Assembly: GCA_002409285.1 (NCBI GenBank)
Contig: DHUT01000088.1
Coordinates: 13,275-77,274, forward strand
Origin: Firmicutes bacterium UBA5227
GTDB lineage: Bacteria > Bacillota > Clostridia > Tissierellales > Sedimentibacteraceae
Reading direction: 5' to 3'
Length of the DNA: 64,000 bases
Shown in pieces: positions 54,733 through 62,375 of the stretch. Each line of letters opens with the position of its first letter. Positions within the stretch are counted from its first letter, which is position 1. The notes below the pieces were generated by a model that did no database searches, was not told where the DNA came from, and saw only the letters and a program-made list of their open reading frames with translations. The position numbers were made by a program, and so were the translations under genes.

Positions 54733-55619
54733 TAATTATTGTCCTCCTTTGTAATAAAGTAATTCTCCATAAATTTTTTAATCTCCAACGAAGCCTTATA
54801 TGCCTCATTTTTAGATGCTGCTCCTTCTTCTACAGCCTCATTGACAGCTTCCTTTAAAGAATAATCTTTGTGAATTAATTTGTCAAATAAGATTCCATGG
54901 ATACTTACATTTAATGTGTTCTGTTCCTTTTCTTCATAGTCGTTGTTGTAGCCTACAATTACATATTCGCCTCTTTCTGTGTCATCACTACTGTTCAACT
55001 GCTGAAGAACGGAATCAACGCTTCCGTAAAATGAGTTTTCATGAAGCTTTGTTAATTCCTTGCATACACATACGGTTGCATTTGGCATGTGTTCTTTCAG
55101 ACTTTCCATAAGATTGATTATTCGTTTTGGAGATTCATAAAGTACAAATGTTTTTATAGTATTGTCCTTTATTCTTTTCAATGCATTATCAAGCTCGCTT
55201 TTCTTTCTTGGCAAAAATCCGTAAAAAGCAAACTCCCGTGTATCTATTCCTGCAACGGAGAGAGCAATTATAACCGCTGAAGCTCCCGCCAGTCCTATTA
55301 CCTCGATTCCTGCTTCTCTTGCGCTTTTCACAAGCTCATATCCGGGATCTGAAATGCATGGAGTTCCTGCATCTGTTACCAGTGCCACAGTTTTGTTTTC
55401 AGAAAGAATTTCATCTACAATTTCCGGACTTCTTTCCTTTTCATTAAATTTATGGTATGAAATCATATGTTTTTTTATATCAAAAAAGTTTAATAGCTTT
55501 TGAGTGTGTCTTGTATCTTCTGCCAATATATAATCACACTCTTTAAGGGTTTCTATTGCCCTTTGAGTCATGTCACTTAAATTGCCTATGGGTGTAGGCA
55601 CTATGTATAATTTACTCAT
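54732..55619 (-). CDS. rsmI: 16S rRNA (cytidine1402-2'-O)-methyltransferase
   Basis: Methylates the ribose of C1402 in the decoding centre. Start chosen at ATG 55619 (MSKLYIVPTPIGNLSDMT), seven bases after AGGAG and matching the family N-terminus; an upstream in-frame start would add 12 residues inside recQ. Landmarks: LAEDTRHTQKLL, DAGTPCISDPGY, GASAVIIAL. About 295 residues. It overlaps the end of recQ by eight bases. Confidence 0.95.
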   Translation of the reverse strand: MSKLYIVPTPIGNLSDMTQRAIETLKECDYILAEDTRHTQKLLNFFDIKKHMISYHKFNEKERSPEIVDEILSENKTVALVTDAGTPCISDPGYELVKSAREAGIEVIGLAGASAVIIALSVAGIDTREFAFYGFLPRKKSELDNALKRIKDNTIKTFVLYESPKRIINLMESLKEHMPNATVCVCKELTKLHENSFYGSVDSVLQQLNSSDDTERGEYVIVGYNNDYEEKEQNTLNVSIHGILFDKLIHKDYSLKEAVNEAVEEGAASKNEAYKASLEIKKFMENYFITKEDNN

Positions 55620-57789
55620 TAGTTTCTCCTGTTGTTTCCAGCCTGCAAAGGGCAAATTTAATTTCTCCGTATGTTATTTCCGGAGGCAGCGCCTCCTTTA
55701 CAGGTTTAAGCTTATCCCCGCCGATTTTCTTATATGTACTTATAATAAGCCTTTCTTTATCTTCCGAAACAAAATCCCTGTAGTTTATTTCATAGCCTAA
55801 TTTTGCGCAGTCTATCAGATGATTCTCTACCGTAACCGGTGAAAGTCCTCTTTCTTTTGCTATTTCAGCGATGTTTTTTCTTGATCTGTACAAATTATAG
55901 CTTATTTCCCTTGTATCTTCCTTTTTAGCCCTTTCTTCAGTGCCCGTCTTTATCTCTCTTTCGCTGTATATATTTTGAGGTTTTATCTGTTTTAAATCAA
56001 TATTGTTATTCTCTATATATTTTTTAATAGCCTCCATAAATTCACTGCCATATTTTTCGGCCTTAATTTCTCCCACTCCGGATACTTTAAGAAATTCTGC
56101 ATTGTTTTGGGGGTATTTAATACACATATCCTTTAACGCTGCATCTGAAAAAACTACAAAGGGAGGAACTTTTAATTCATCGGCAATTTTCTTTCTAAGT
56201 GCCCTCAGTGTTTCAAACAGATCTTTGTTGTAATTAACCGATTTGTCAGGAGCTTCGTGTGTAGCAAAAATTTTTCTGATAGTCACCTGCTGTCTGCCCT
56301 TCAGAACTTCATGCCCCTGTCTTGATATACTGAGCACAGGATATTTGTCACCTATTACATTTATATAGCCGTCGGATATCAGGTAAGAAATCATCTCTTT
56401 TAATGTATCTTTGTCATATTCTTTCATTAAGCCGTATGTGCTTAACTTATGGAAATTTAATGATTTTATTCTTTGACCTGAGCTGCCTTTCAGTACATCT
56501 ATTACCACATTGCTTCCAAAACGCTGCCCCATTCGGTAAATACAGGACAAAATTTTCTGGGTTTCTGTTGTTATATCACTGCTCTCAATATCACTGAGAC
56601 AATTGCTGCAGTTATGGCAGTTTTCCGTCGTATAATTCGTATCAAAATAGCTTACCAGGTACTTCCTTAGGCATTTATCCGTGTTGCAGTAATTTACCAT
56701 TTTTTTAAGTTTGTCATACTCAGTGGACTTTGTCAGCTCATCGCTAATGCTGTTTTCTATCAAAAAATTATTTATCACTATGTCCTGGGGACTGAACAAT
56801 AAAATGCAGTCAGATGGTTCTCCGTCTCTTCCCGCTCTACCCGATTCCTGATAATATGATTCTACATTCTTAGGCATATTATAATGAATGACATACCTGA
56901 TGTCCAGCTTGTCTATTCCCATACCAAAAGCATTTGTAGCAACCATTATATCGGCATTGTCATAAAGAAAATCATCCTGATTTTTACTTCTTTCAGCATC
57001 ACTGAGGCCTGCATGATAGCTGACGGCTTTATAGCCTGCACTTACAAGCCTTGCGCAGACCTCATCAGTCAGCTTTCTTGTAAGGCAGTAAATAATGCCT
57101 GACTTACCTTTATGTTCTTCTACATATTTCAATATGTAAGGGGATTTTTTATTTATTCTTACCACTTCAAACTTTAAATTTTCTCTGTCAAAGCCAGTAA
57201 TAATTTCATAGTGATCACTTAACCCTATTAGATCTATTATATCATGTTTAACTTCAGGTGTTGCTGTTGCTGTAAATGCTGAAACAACGGGATTATCTTC
57301 TGAAATATCTCTCAGGTTCCTGACTTTTAAATAGCTTGGTCTGAAATCATGACCCCACTGGGAAACGCAGTGGGCTTCATCAACAGCTATCATGGAAATC
57401 TTAATGTTTTTTAGCATCTCCATAAAGCTTTCAGATTCTAACCGTTCCGGTGCAATATACAACAGCTTGTACTTGTTATTTTCAGCTTCGTATATGATCC
57501 GATTCAGTTTACCCATGGGCAATGAACTGTTAATAAACGCAGAAGACATGCCCATTTGCTGCAATGTATCCACCTGATCCTTCATAAGGGATATAAGTGG
57601 TGAAATAACTATGGTGGTTCCCTCCATAAGCATGGCAGGTATCTGGTAGCACAGGGATTTTCCCCCGCCTGTAGGCATTATAGCCATCACATCCTTATGG
57701 GACAAAATATTCTCAATTATTTCCCTCTGTCCCTCCCTGAAGGAATCATATCCATAATACTTTTTTAATAATTCTACAGCTTTATCCAT
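55612..57789 (-). CDS. recQ: ATP-dependent DNA helicase RecQ
   Basis: A 3'-to-5' helicase for recombination and fork repair. The 725 residues comprise the SF2 core (Walker A MPTGGGKSLCYQ near 40, DEAH near 137, motif VI QESGRAGRDG), the zinc-binding region with CNTDKC and CHNCSNC, the RQC winged helix, an HRDC domain at about 510-590, and a C-terminal helix-turn-helix extension (GLSPVTVENHL). All four zinc cysteines are visible. First gene of the recQ-rsmI-dehydrogenase run. Confidence 0.96.
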   Translation of the reverse strand: MDKAVELLKKYYGYDSFREGQREIIENILSHKDVMAIMPTGGGKSLCYQIPAMLMEGTTIVISPLISLMKDQVDTLQQMGMSSAFINSSLPMGKLNRIIYEAENNKYKLLYIAPERLESESFMEMLKNIKISMIAVDEAHCVSQWGHDFRPSYLKVRNLRDISEDNPVVSAFTATATPEVKHDIIDLIGLSDHYEIITGFDRENLKFEVVRINKKSPYILKYVEEHKGKSGIIYCLTRKLTDEVCARLVSAGYKAVSYHAGLSDAERSKNQDDFLYDNADIMVATNAFGMGIDKLDIRYVIHYNMPKNVESYYQESGRAGRDGEPSDCILLFSPQDIVINNFLIENSISDELTKSTEYDKLKKMVNYCNTDKCLRKYLVSYFDTNYTTENCHNCSNCLSDIESSDITTETQKILSCIYRMGQRFGSNVVIDVLKGSSGQRIKSLNFHKLSTYGLMKEYDKDTLKEMISYLISDGYINVIGDKYPVLSISRQGHEVLKGRQQVTIRKIFATHEAPDKSVNYNKDLFETLRALRKKIADELKVPPFVVFSDAALKDMCIKYPQNNAEFLKVSGVGEIKAEKYGSEFMEAIKKYIENNNIDLKQIKPQNIYSEREIKTGTEERAKKEDTREISYNLYRSRKNIAEIAKERGLSPVTVENHLIDCAKLGYEINYRDFVSEDKERLIISTYKKIGGDKLKPVKEALPPEITYGEIKFALCRLETTGETNE

Positions 57790-57827
57790 AATTCACACCT
57801 TACCTGTTTTCAACTTTTGTGCTACAC

Positions 57828-58100
57828 CTAATCTTCAGCATTTAAGTCATCCATAAGTTCTTTAACACTGTTAAAAGGTTCTTTTAAATTGCGTCCCAAT
57901 CTTGCATCTTTCATTGCAGCAATCGTTTCAGCGTTCGGAGTATCCAGCCGCATATCGAACGGTATGCCATTTGAACGGACAGCTTGACGCAAAAAAACAG
58001 TAAGTGCAGTAGACATATTTAGTCCCAGTTCATTAAAAATTTCTTCCGCCTGCTTTTTCAATTCAGCGTCTATTCTAATGTTTAAATTTGTGGTTGCCAT
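57828..58100 (-). CDS. RelB/DinJ-family antitoxin, apparently orphan
   Basis: A 90-residue ribbon-helix-helix antitoxin: NLNIRIDAELKKQAEEIFNE is the beta-strand and first helix, LGLNMSTALTVFLRQAV the second, with a flexible C-terminal toxin-binding tail. Normally a YafQ/RelE toxin follows within a few bases, but the next gene is recQ 38 bp on. The tail might neutralise the RelE-type toxin at 37182, although that has its own antitoxin. GAAGGAG precedes ATG and it has its own promoter. Confidence 0.88.
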   Translation of the reverse strand: MATTNLNIRIDAELKKQAEEIFNELGLNMSTALTVFLRQAVRSNGIPFDMRLDTPNAETIAAMKDARLGRNLKEPFNSVKELMDDLNAED

Positions 58101-58124
58101 AATTTATCAACTCCTTCGCATAGT

Positions 58125-58153
58125 AGTATATACCATAATTCTAAAAACATCAA
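58125..58153 (-). promoter_or_regulatory. Promoter of the RelB-like gene
   Basis: Minus-strand TTGATG (58148-58153), 17-bp spacer, TATACT (58125-58130). Readthrough into recQ is possible, as no terminator is seen between the genes. Confidence 0.6.
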
Positions 58154-58229
58154 CACAATTTAACATATTTTTTATACGACGTCATTACAAAAACCTACAA
58201 AACACTTTGGTTGTAAGTTTTGTGTACGC

Positions 58230-58258
58230 TTGCTGTTTGAGAGTAGATATGGTAAAAT
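58230..58258 (+). promoter_or_regulatory. Promoter of tenA
   Basis: TTGCTG (58230-58235), 17-bp spacer ending in TGG, then TAAAAT (58253-58258), an extended -10 type. About 30 nt of leader without a THI-box. Confidence 0.5.
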
Positions 58259-58296
58259 GAATATTATTAAAAAAAGGAAGATATCCGGAGGCACAA

Positions 58297-58935
58297 ATGA
58301 ATTTTATGAATGAAGCAATCAAAATATCCAGACCGGTTTGGCAGAAATCCATGAATTTACCCTTCATTCAGGAGCTAAAGACAGGTAAGTTATCTAAAGA
58401 CAGATTTAACCTTTATCTTGAACAGGATAATATCTATCTTTTGTATTATGTTAAACTGTGTGGTAAAGCAATTTATAATTCTAAAGGTAATGAGGAAATC
58501 AGCCTGTATTTATCTTTAATATCATTTGCTTTTGATACTGAAATAGGCACAAGAACGGAAAATCTGGACAAAAAAAATTCAGTGAATGTATTGTTGGAAA
58601 ACCAAAGATATATTGATTTTATCATGAGCTTCAGCAATGATTACAACAATGACCGAATTCTCTTAGTATTACTCCACTGTATGCTAAGCTATCAATATGT
58701 TTTTACTATGATTGCAAAAGATAATGTGGTAAAAAATTCAGAATATTACTTTTTTATTAAAGATTATTTAAGTGATGACTACAGGGATGCCTGTAACAGA
58801 TGGACTGAATTTGCAAATAAAAAATACAGCAGCTTATCAGAAAGTAAAAAAATAGAACTTATTGATATTTTCAAAAAGGCAAGTCTTCTGGAATATGACT
58901 TCTGGAATATGGCCTATGAGGGAATAAACAGATAA
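58297..58935 (+). CDS. tenA: TenA-family thiaminase II / aminopyrimidine hydrolase
   Basis: Salvages thiamin by hydrolysing amino-HMP-type breakdown products to HMP. The 212 residues are helical throughout. By comparison with B. subtilis TenA, the active-site Asp44 (LEQDN), the catalytic Cys (C128 in LLHCMLSYQY) and the Glu of ExxFW (E199, EYDFWNMAYE) are all present, supporting the TenA_C class. GGAGG six bases before ATG. It has its own promoter without riboswitch; the TPP switch follows its stop and controls the next gene instead. Confidence 0.9.
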   Translation: MNFMNEAIKISRPVWQKSMNLPFIQELKTGKLSKDRFNLYLEQDNIYLLYYVKLCGKAIYNSKGNEEISLYLSLISFAFDTEIGTRTENLDKKNSVNVLLENQRYIDFIMSFSNDYNNDRILLVLLHCMLSYQYVFTMIAKDNVVKNSEYYFFIKDYLSDDYRDACNRWTEFANKKYSSLSESKKIELIDIFKKASLLEYDFWNMAYEGINR

Positions 58936-58960
58936 ACTGCCCTGATAATGTATTTTTTGA

Positions 58961-58989
58961 TTGACAACATATTTTTCATGTGATACATT
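58961..58989 (+). promoter_or_regulatory. Promoter ahead of the TPP riboswitch
   Basis: TTGACA (58961-58966), 17-bp spacer, TACATT (58984-58989) preceded by TGA as an extended -10. This would place +1 near 58996, close to the riboswitch 5' end; readthrough from tenA is an alternative. Confidence 0.55.
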
Positions 58990-58995
58990 AATTAA

Positions 58996-59096
58996 AAATA
59001 AGCAGGGGAGCTTGTAAATCAGGCTGAGAGGAAATGATGCTATTTCGACCCTTTAACCTGATGCGGATAATGCCGACGTAGGAAAATCATAATTGA
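58996..59096 (+). ncRNA. TPP riboswitch (THI-box)
   Basis: Conserved elements occur in order: AGGGGAGC (59004-59011), GGCTGAGAGG (59022-59031), a P3 stem GGAAAT/ATTTCG, ACCCTTTAACCTGAT (59048-59062) and GCGGATAATGCCGACGTAGGA (59063-59083). All the pyrimidine- and pyrophosphate-binding segments are intact. P1 is not obvious by eye. It is followed by an attenuator hairpin, so TPP is expected to turn off the downstream methyltransferase. Confidence 0.95.
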
Positions 59097-59103
59097 TTTT
59101 TTT

Positions 59104-59135
59104 AGGGACACTGACTCAGGTGTCTCTTGTTTTAT
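59104..59135 (+). terminator. Attenuator of the TPP riboswitch
   Basis: AGGGACAC (59104-59111) pairs with GTGTCTCT (59120-59127) with one G-U pair, then TTGTTTTATTT. It lies between the aptamer and the methyltransferase start. Confidence 0.85.
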
Positions 59136-59165
59136 TTAAAACTTAAAAAAAGAGAGGATATAAAA

Positions 59166-59876
59166 ATGAATTCGAGTATGTTTGACGGATATGCTGATCA
59201 CTATGATAAATGGTTTATGGCAAATGATAAGGTGTTCTTAAGTGAATTAAAGTTACTTCATCACTGCTTAGAACCATTAAAGAAAGATAAAATTTTGTCT
59301 GTAGGCTGTGGAAGCGGTTTGTTTGAAAGTGTTTTAAATAAAGAGTATGGAATAAACAATATCTATGGTCTGGAACCATCTCAGGACATGGCAAAAATTG
59401 CAGTCAAAAGAGGAATTGATGTGAAACCCGGTAATGCTGAAACAGGTGAATTACCTTCTGAAGAATATGATATTATTTACTTTAATGGCTGTTCAACTTA
59501 TATTCCTGATTTAAAAAAGGCATATGAAAATTGTTATTCAGCACTAAAAAAGGGAGGTCATTTCATTCTGCTGGATGTACCCAAAGAAAGTGCTTACGGA
59601 ATTTTATACAGCTTTGCAAAACATGTGGGCAATTATGACAAAGATATTTTTGATAAAATAGCACCTGAATTACCATATCCTATTGAACTGGTTACATCAG
59701 GAATATTTTATACTACCTTAGATAAGGCAAAAATCATCAAAGAATATTTGAATATGACGAATATTAAATTTTACCAGACGTTAACCGGCAGCCCTGTCTA
59801 CACCAACGATGCTGTTGAAGAACCAATTTCAGGATATGATAAGGGGGGATACGTAGCTATTGTTGCTCAAAAATAA
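59166..59876 (+). CDS. Class I SAM-dependent methyltransferase under TPP control
   Basis: About 236 residues. Start ATG 59166 (MNSSMFDGYADHYDKWF) with AGAGG nine bases upstream; an in-frame earlier start would overlap the attenuator. It is a UbiE/Methyltransf_11-like fold: motif I LSVGCGSGLF, acidic loop GLEPSQDM, post-motif DIIYFNGCSTYIPD, and GGHFILLDV. No membrane segment. The substrate is unknown. The TPP riboswitch and tenA beside it suggest a job in thiamin synthesis, salvage or damage repair. It is the only gene the switch can control, since the next element (tRNA-Leu) is on the other strand. Confidence 0.85.
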   Translation: MNSSMFDGYADHYDKWFMANDKVFLSELKLLHHCLEPLKKDKILSVGCGSGLFESVLNKEYGINNIYGLEPSQDMAKIAVKRGIDVKPGNAETGELPSEEYDIIYFNGCSTYIPDLKKAYENCYSALKKGGHFILLDVPKESAYGILYSFAKHVGNYDKDIFDKIAPELPYPIELVTSGIFYTTLDKAKIIKEYLNMTNIKFYQTLTGSPVYTNDAVEEPISGYDKGGYVAIVAQK

Positions 59877-59929
59877 AGAGGACTAAGTATTTCAAGGAAA
59901 GTGATGCCTTTCAAGATAAAATTCAAATA

Positions 59930-59968
59930 TAAAAATAGACTGAAAAGATTATCACATCTATTCAGTCT
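59930..59968 (-). terminator. Terminator of tRNA-Leu
   Basis: AGACTGAA (59937-59944) pairs with TTCAGTCT (59961-59968); on the minus strand ATTTTTATATTT follows. Confidence 0.85.
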
Positions 59969-59978
59969 TATAATTCTA

Positions 59979-60061
59979 TGCCGCAGAAGGGACTTGAACC
60001 CCCACGGTGTTGCCACCAACGGATTTTGAGTCCGTCACGTCTGCCATTCCATCACTGCGGC
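59979..60061 (-). tRNA. tRNA-Leu (anticodon CAA)
   Basis: Minus-strand 83-nt tRNA. Acceptor GCCGCAG pairs with CTGCGGC, discriminator A, anticodon stem ACGGA/TCCGT around loop CTCAAAA giving CAA, long class II variable arm GGTGGCAACACC, and T-loop TTCAAGT. CCA is not encoded. It reads UUG. Confidence 0.97.
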
Positions 60062-60166
60062 TAAGCACTTAATGATATTAACATAAAGTAATTATGAATG
60101 CAAGAGTTTTTTATATTATTTGGTTAAATTTTTTGGGCGGTGTTACAGAGCCAATGATCTCAGAAA

Positions 60167-62191
60167 TCAGGTCTGGCTTTTTTCATAATCGATTATTTTT
60201 TGGATTCCCTGTTCGGTAATTTTCGTTCCTGTCCTTCCCTTACCAATTGTTATCATGCACTGTTCCTGCAATCCCTGCAGAACGCTGCGCAGGCTGGCAT
60301 CCCCTATATGCAGCTGCATTGCTTTTAACTGCGTATTTAACTGCATTCGACCTATGCCATGATACAGCTGTGAATTTTCCATGATAATCTTCAGAATTTC
60401 CATTTCAATAGATGCACTGTTTATTGAGTTGCCAGGTTTATTTATGTCTTCCCCCGAAACAGTGGTGGTGTCCAAAAGATATTTAGGCAGCATGGATAGT
60501 GTCTTGTAATGCACAGCCGCATTTTCGAGTTCTCTGACATTACCAGGCCAGGTATAACCACACAAAAGCTTTTTATCATAATCCGTCAATTCATTAAATT
60601 TTGAATCTAAAAAATTTGACATCAAAGGAAGTATATCTTCTTTCCTATTTCTCAAAGGTTCAATGGATATGGTTATTACATTTAAACGGTAATATAAATC
60701 TTTTCTGAAATTTCCTTTCTCTACCTCACTCATTAAGTTCTTGTTTGTTGCGGCAATTATTCTGGTGTCAATATTTATCATCCTGTCACTACCAATGCGC
60801 ATTATTTGACGTTCCTGCAAAACACGGAGGAGCCTTGACTGAAGATTAGGGGAAATATCTCCTATTTCGTCAAGAAAAATAGTTCCACCGTTAGCCTGTT
60901 CAAACAAGCCAAGCTTCCCACTTTTCTTTGCACCGGTAAATGAACCGCTTTCATAACCAAACAACTCGCTTTCCAATAATGATTCAGGAAGAGCTGCACA
61001 ATTTACTGCAACAAAAGGCATTTTTTTACGTTGGGAATAATTGTGAACAGACTGAGCAATAAGTTCCTTTCCTGTTCCGCTTTCTCCCGTTATCAAAACT
61101 GTGTGGTCTGTTACCGCAACTGTTTTTGCGGTATTTATACATTCTTTCATGGAATTGGAAACATATATAATATCAGAAAAATTATATTTTGCATACAGCC
61201 CTTTCCTTTCAAACAGCTCTTTTGCATTGAGCTCTATGTCCCTTAAATCCTTTTCATTCTGAAAGGCAATGGAATATCCCATTATTTCGTCCATAAGCAT
61301 AATCGGTGTTTTCTCAACAAAATATTGGATACCATTTAATACAATCCCGTTTTTCGGCATTGTTTCTTCCTGAATCGTTGAGAATGTCCGGCTATCCGCA
61401 ATGTTCGAAAAAGGAAGCATTTTACTGTCATTTTTTATATCAAATAACGCCTTTGCCTTGCTGTTTGAAAAAAGCACGAGATATTTCTCATTGGTAACAA
61501 TTAAAGCAGTGGGCGAATCGTTTATAACGCTGTTAAAAACATGATCTTTTACGAAATTATTTAAATAATTATTGTAAAAGTAAATATCAGGTACAGCCAA
61601 CGAACGTATATGCCTAACAAGATTCCTGTTTGTTAATTCGAAATTCAAATCCAGTCTGCTCATAAGCTGTATAAGTGTATCAAAGCTTATTTCTCTGTAT
61701 CCGATATTTATAATGTTTTGTATATGCTTTGGTACCAGCTGCACTTCGTTTGGAGTTATGCAGTAATTATATTCTCTGTATATGGGGTTATCCGGATCAT
61801 TAGGATCAAATGGAATCAGGTTGATTTGATTCATTCCCAGCTCATAAAGTGTACATAGTGTTTCTATCGCTGTTTCATATGAATCATTGACAATCAGCAC
61901 ATTTGTATCCTTAGGAATCTGCAAAATTTCATGAAGCTGCTGCTTCTTTATACTCCTGTACATATTCACTATGTTGTTGTAATTTGTAATTCTGTTTTTC
62001 AGAGAATAAAGCATTGTGTCATTGGTAGTTATATAAGCATCCGCATCAATTTTAAAAGTTGGGTCAAGCTCGGATAAATAGTAATTTTCAACAACTATAT
62101 AATTCTCAAAAATTTCTTCCAGTTTATTTTTTAAATACTTAATTACTCCCTGGTTATTATTATTATAATAAATTACAGCAACTTTTTTCAT
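60167..62191 (-). CDS. Sigma-54-dependent enhancer-binding regulator
   Basis: A 674-residue activator. I choose ATG 62191 (MKKVAVIYYNNNNQG), eight bases after CGGAG; the in-frame ATG at 62206 has no site. Residues 1-205 resemble a PrpR-type sensory domain and about 220-315 a PAS domain. The AAA+ domain (about 340-570) has Walker A GESGTGKE and a sigma-54 contact loop GSFTGA (normally GAFTGA). The C-terminus is a winged-helix-like region instead of the usual Fis helix-turn-helix. Two large palindromes upstream are candidate binding sites, and a sigma-54 promoter lies at 63887. Confidence 0.9.
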   Translation of the reverse strand: MKKVAVIYYNNNNQGVIKYLKNKLEEIFENYIVVENYYLSELDPTFKIDADAYITTNDTMLYSLKNRITNYNNIVNMYRSIKKQQLHEILQIPKDTNVLIVNDSYETAIETLCTLYELGMNQINLIPFDPNDPDNPIYREYNYCITPNEVQLVPKHIQNIINIGYREISFDTLIQLMSRLDLNFELTNRNLVRHIRSLAVPDIYFYNNYLNNFVKDHVFNSVINDSPTALIVTNEKYLVLFSNSKAKALFDIKNDSKMLPFSNIADSRTFSTIQEETMPKNGIVLNGIQYFVEKTPIMLMDEIMGYSIAFQNEKDLRDIELNAKELFERKGLYAKYNFSDIIYVSNSMKECINTAKTVAVTDHTVLITGESGTGKELIAQSVHNYSQRKKMPFVAVNCAALPESLLESELFGYESGSFTGAKKSGKLGLFEQANGGTIFLDEIGDISPNLQSRLLRVLQERQIMRIGSDRMINIDTRIIAATNKNLMSEVEKGNFRKDLYYRLNVITISIEPLRNRKEDILPLMSNFLDSKFNELTDYDKKLLCGYTWPGNVRELENAAVHYKTLSMLPKYLLDTTTVSGEDINKPGNSINSASIEMEILKIIMENSQLYHGIGRMQLNTQLKAMQLHIGDASLRSVLQGLQEQCMITIGKGRTGTKITEQGIQKIIDYEKSQT

Positions 62192-62222
62192 AATCGGCTC
62201 CGTCATATAAATTTGAGATTAA

Positions 62223-62249
62223 ATATAATCCTATTTAATAGGATTATAT
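62223..62249. promoter_or_regulatory. 27-nt perfect palindrome upstream of the sigma-54 regulator
   Basis: Arms ATATAATCCTATT (62223-62235) and AATAGGATTATAT (62237-62249) around T62236, about 32 bp before the regulator start. Shares the half-site TTTAATAGG with the next palindrome. Confidence 0.75.
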
Positions 62250-62296
62250 CAAAAATAATTTTATAATGCAACTATAAATAATTTAGAAATAAATTA

Positions 62297-62326
62297 GGAT
62301 TTAATAGGTTAAACCCTATTAAATCC
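62297..62326. promoter_or_regulatory. Second large palindrome, same half-site
   Basis: Arms GGATTTAATAGG (62297-62308) and CCTATTAAATCC (62315-62326), spacer TTAAAC, 12 bp perfect. It could also act as the terminator of the serine hydrolase, though the minus-strand tract after it (TAATTTATTTC) is weak. Confidence 0.7.
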
Positions 62327-62375
62327 CTTTTGTTTTATGAACCTATCCAAAAATATTTTAAAAAGTTATTTTTAA

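Noticed and set aside
62327..62375. Sigma-54 promoter for the regulator or the serine hydrolase
   Set aside because: No TGGC-N8-GC pattern on the minus strand near either start; only the plus-strand site at 63887 fits.
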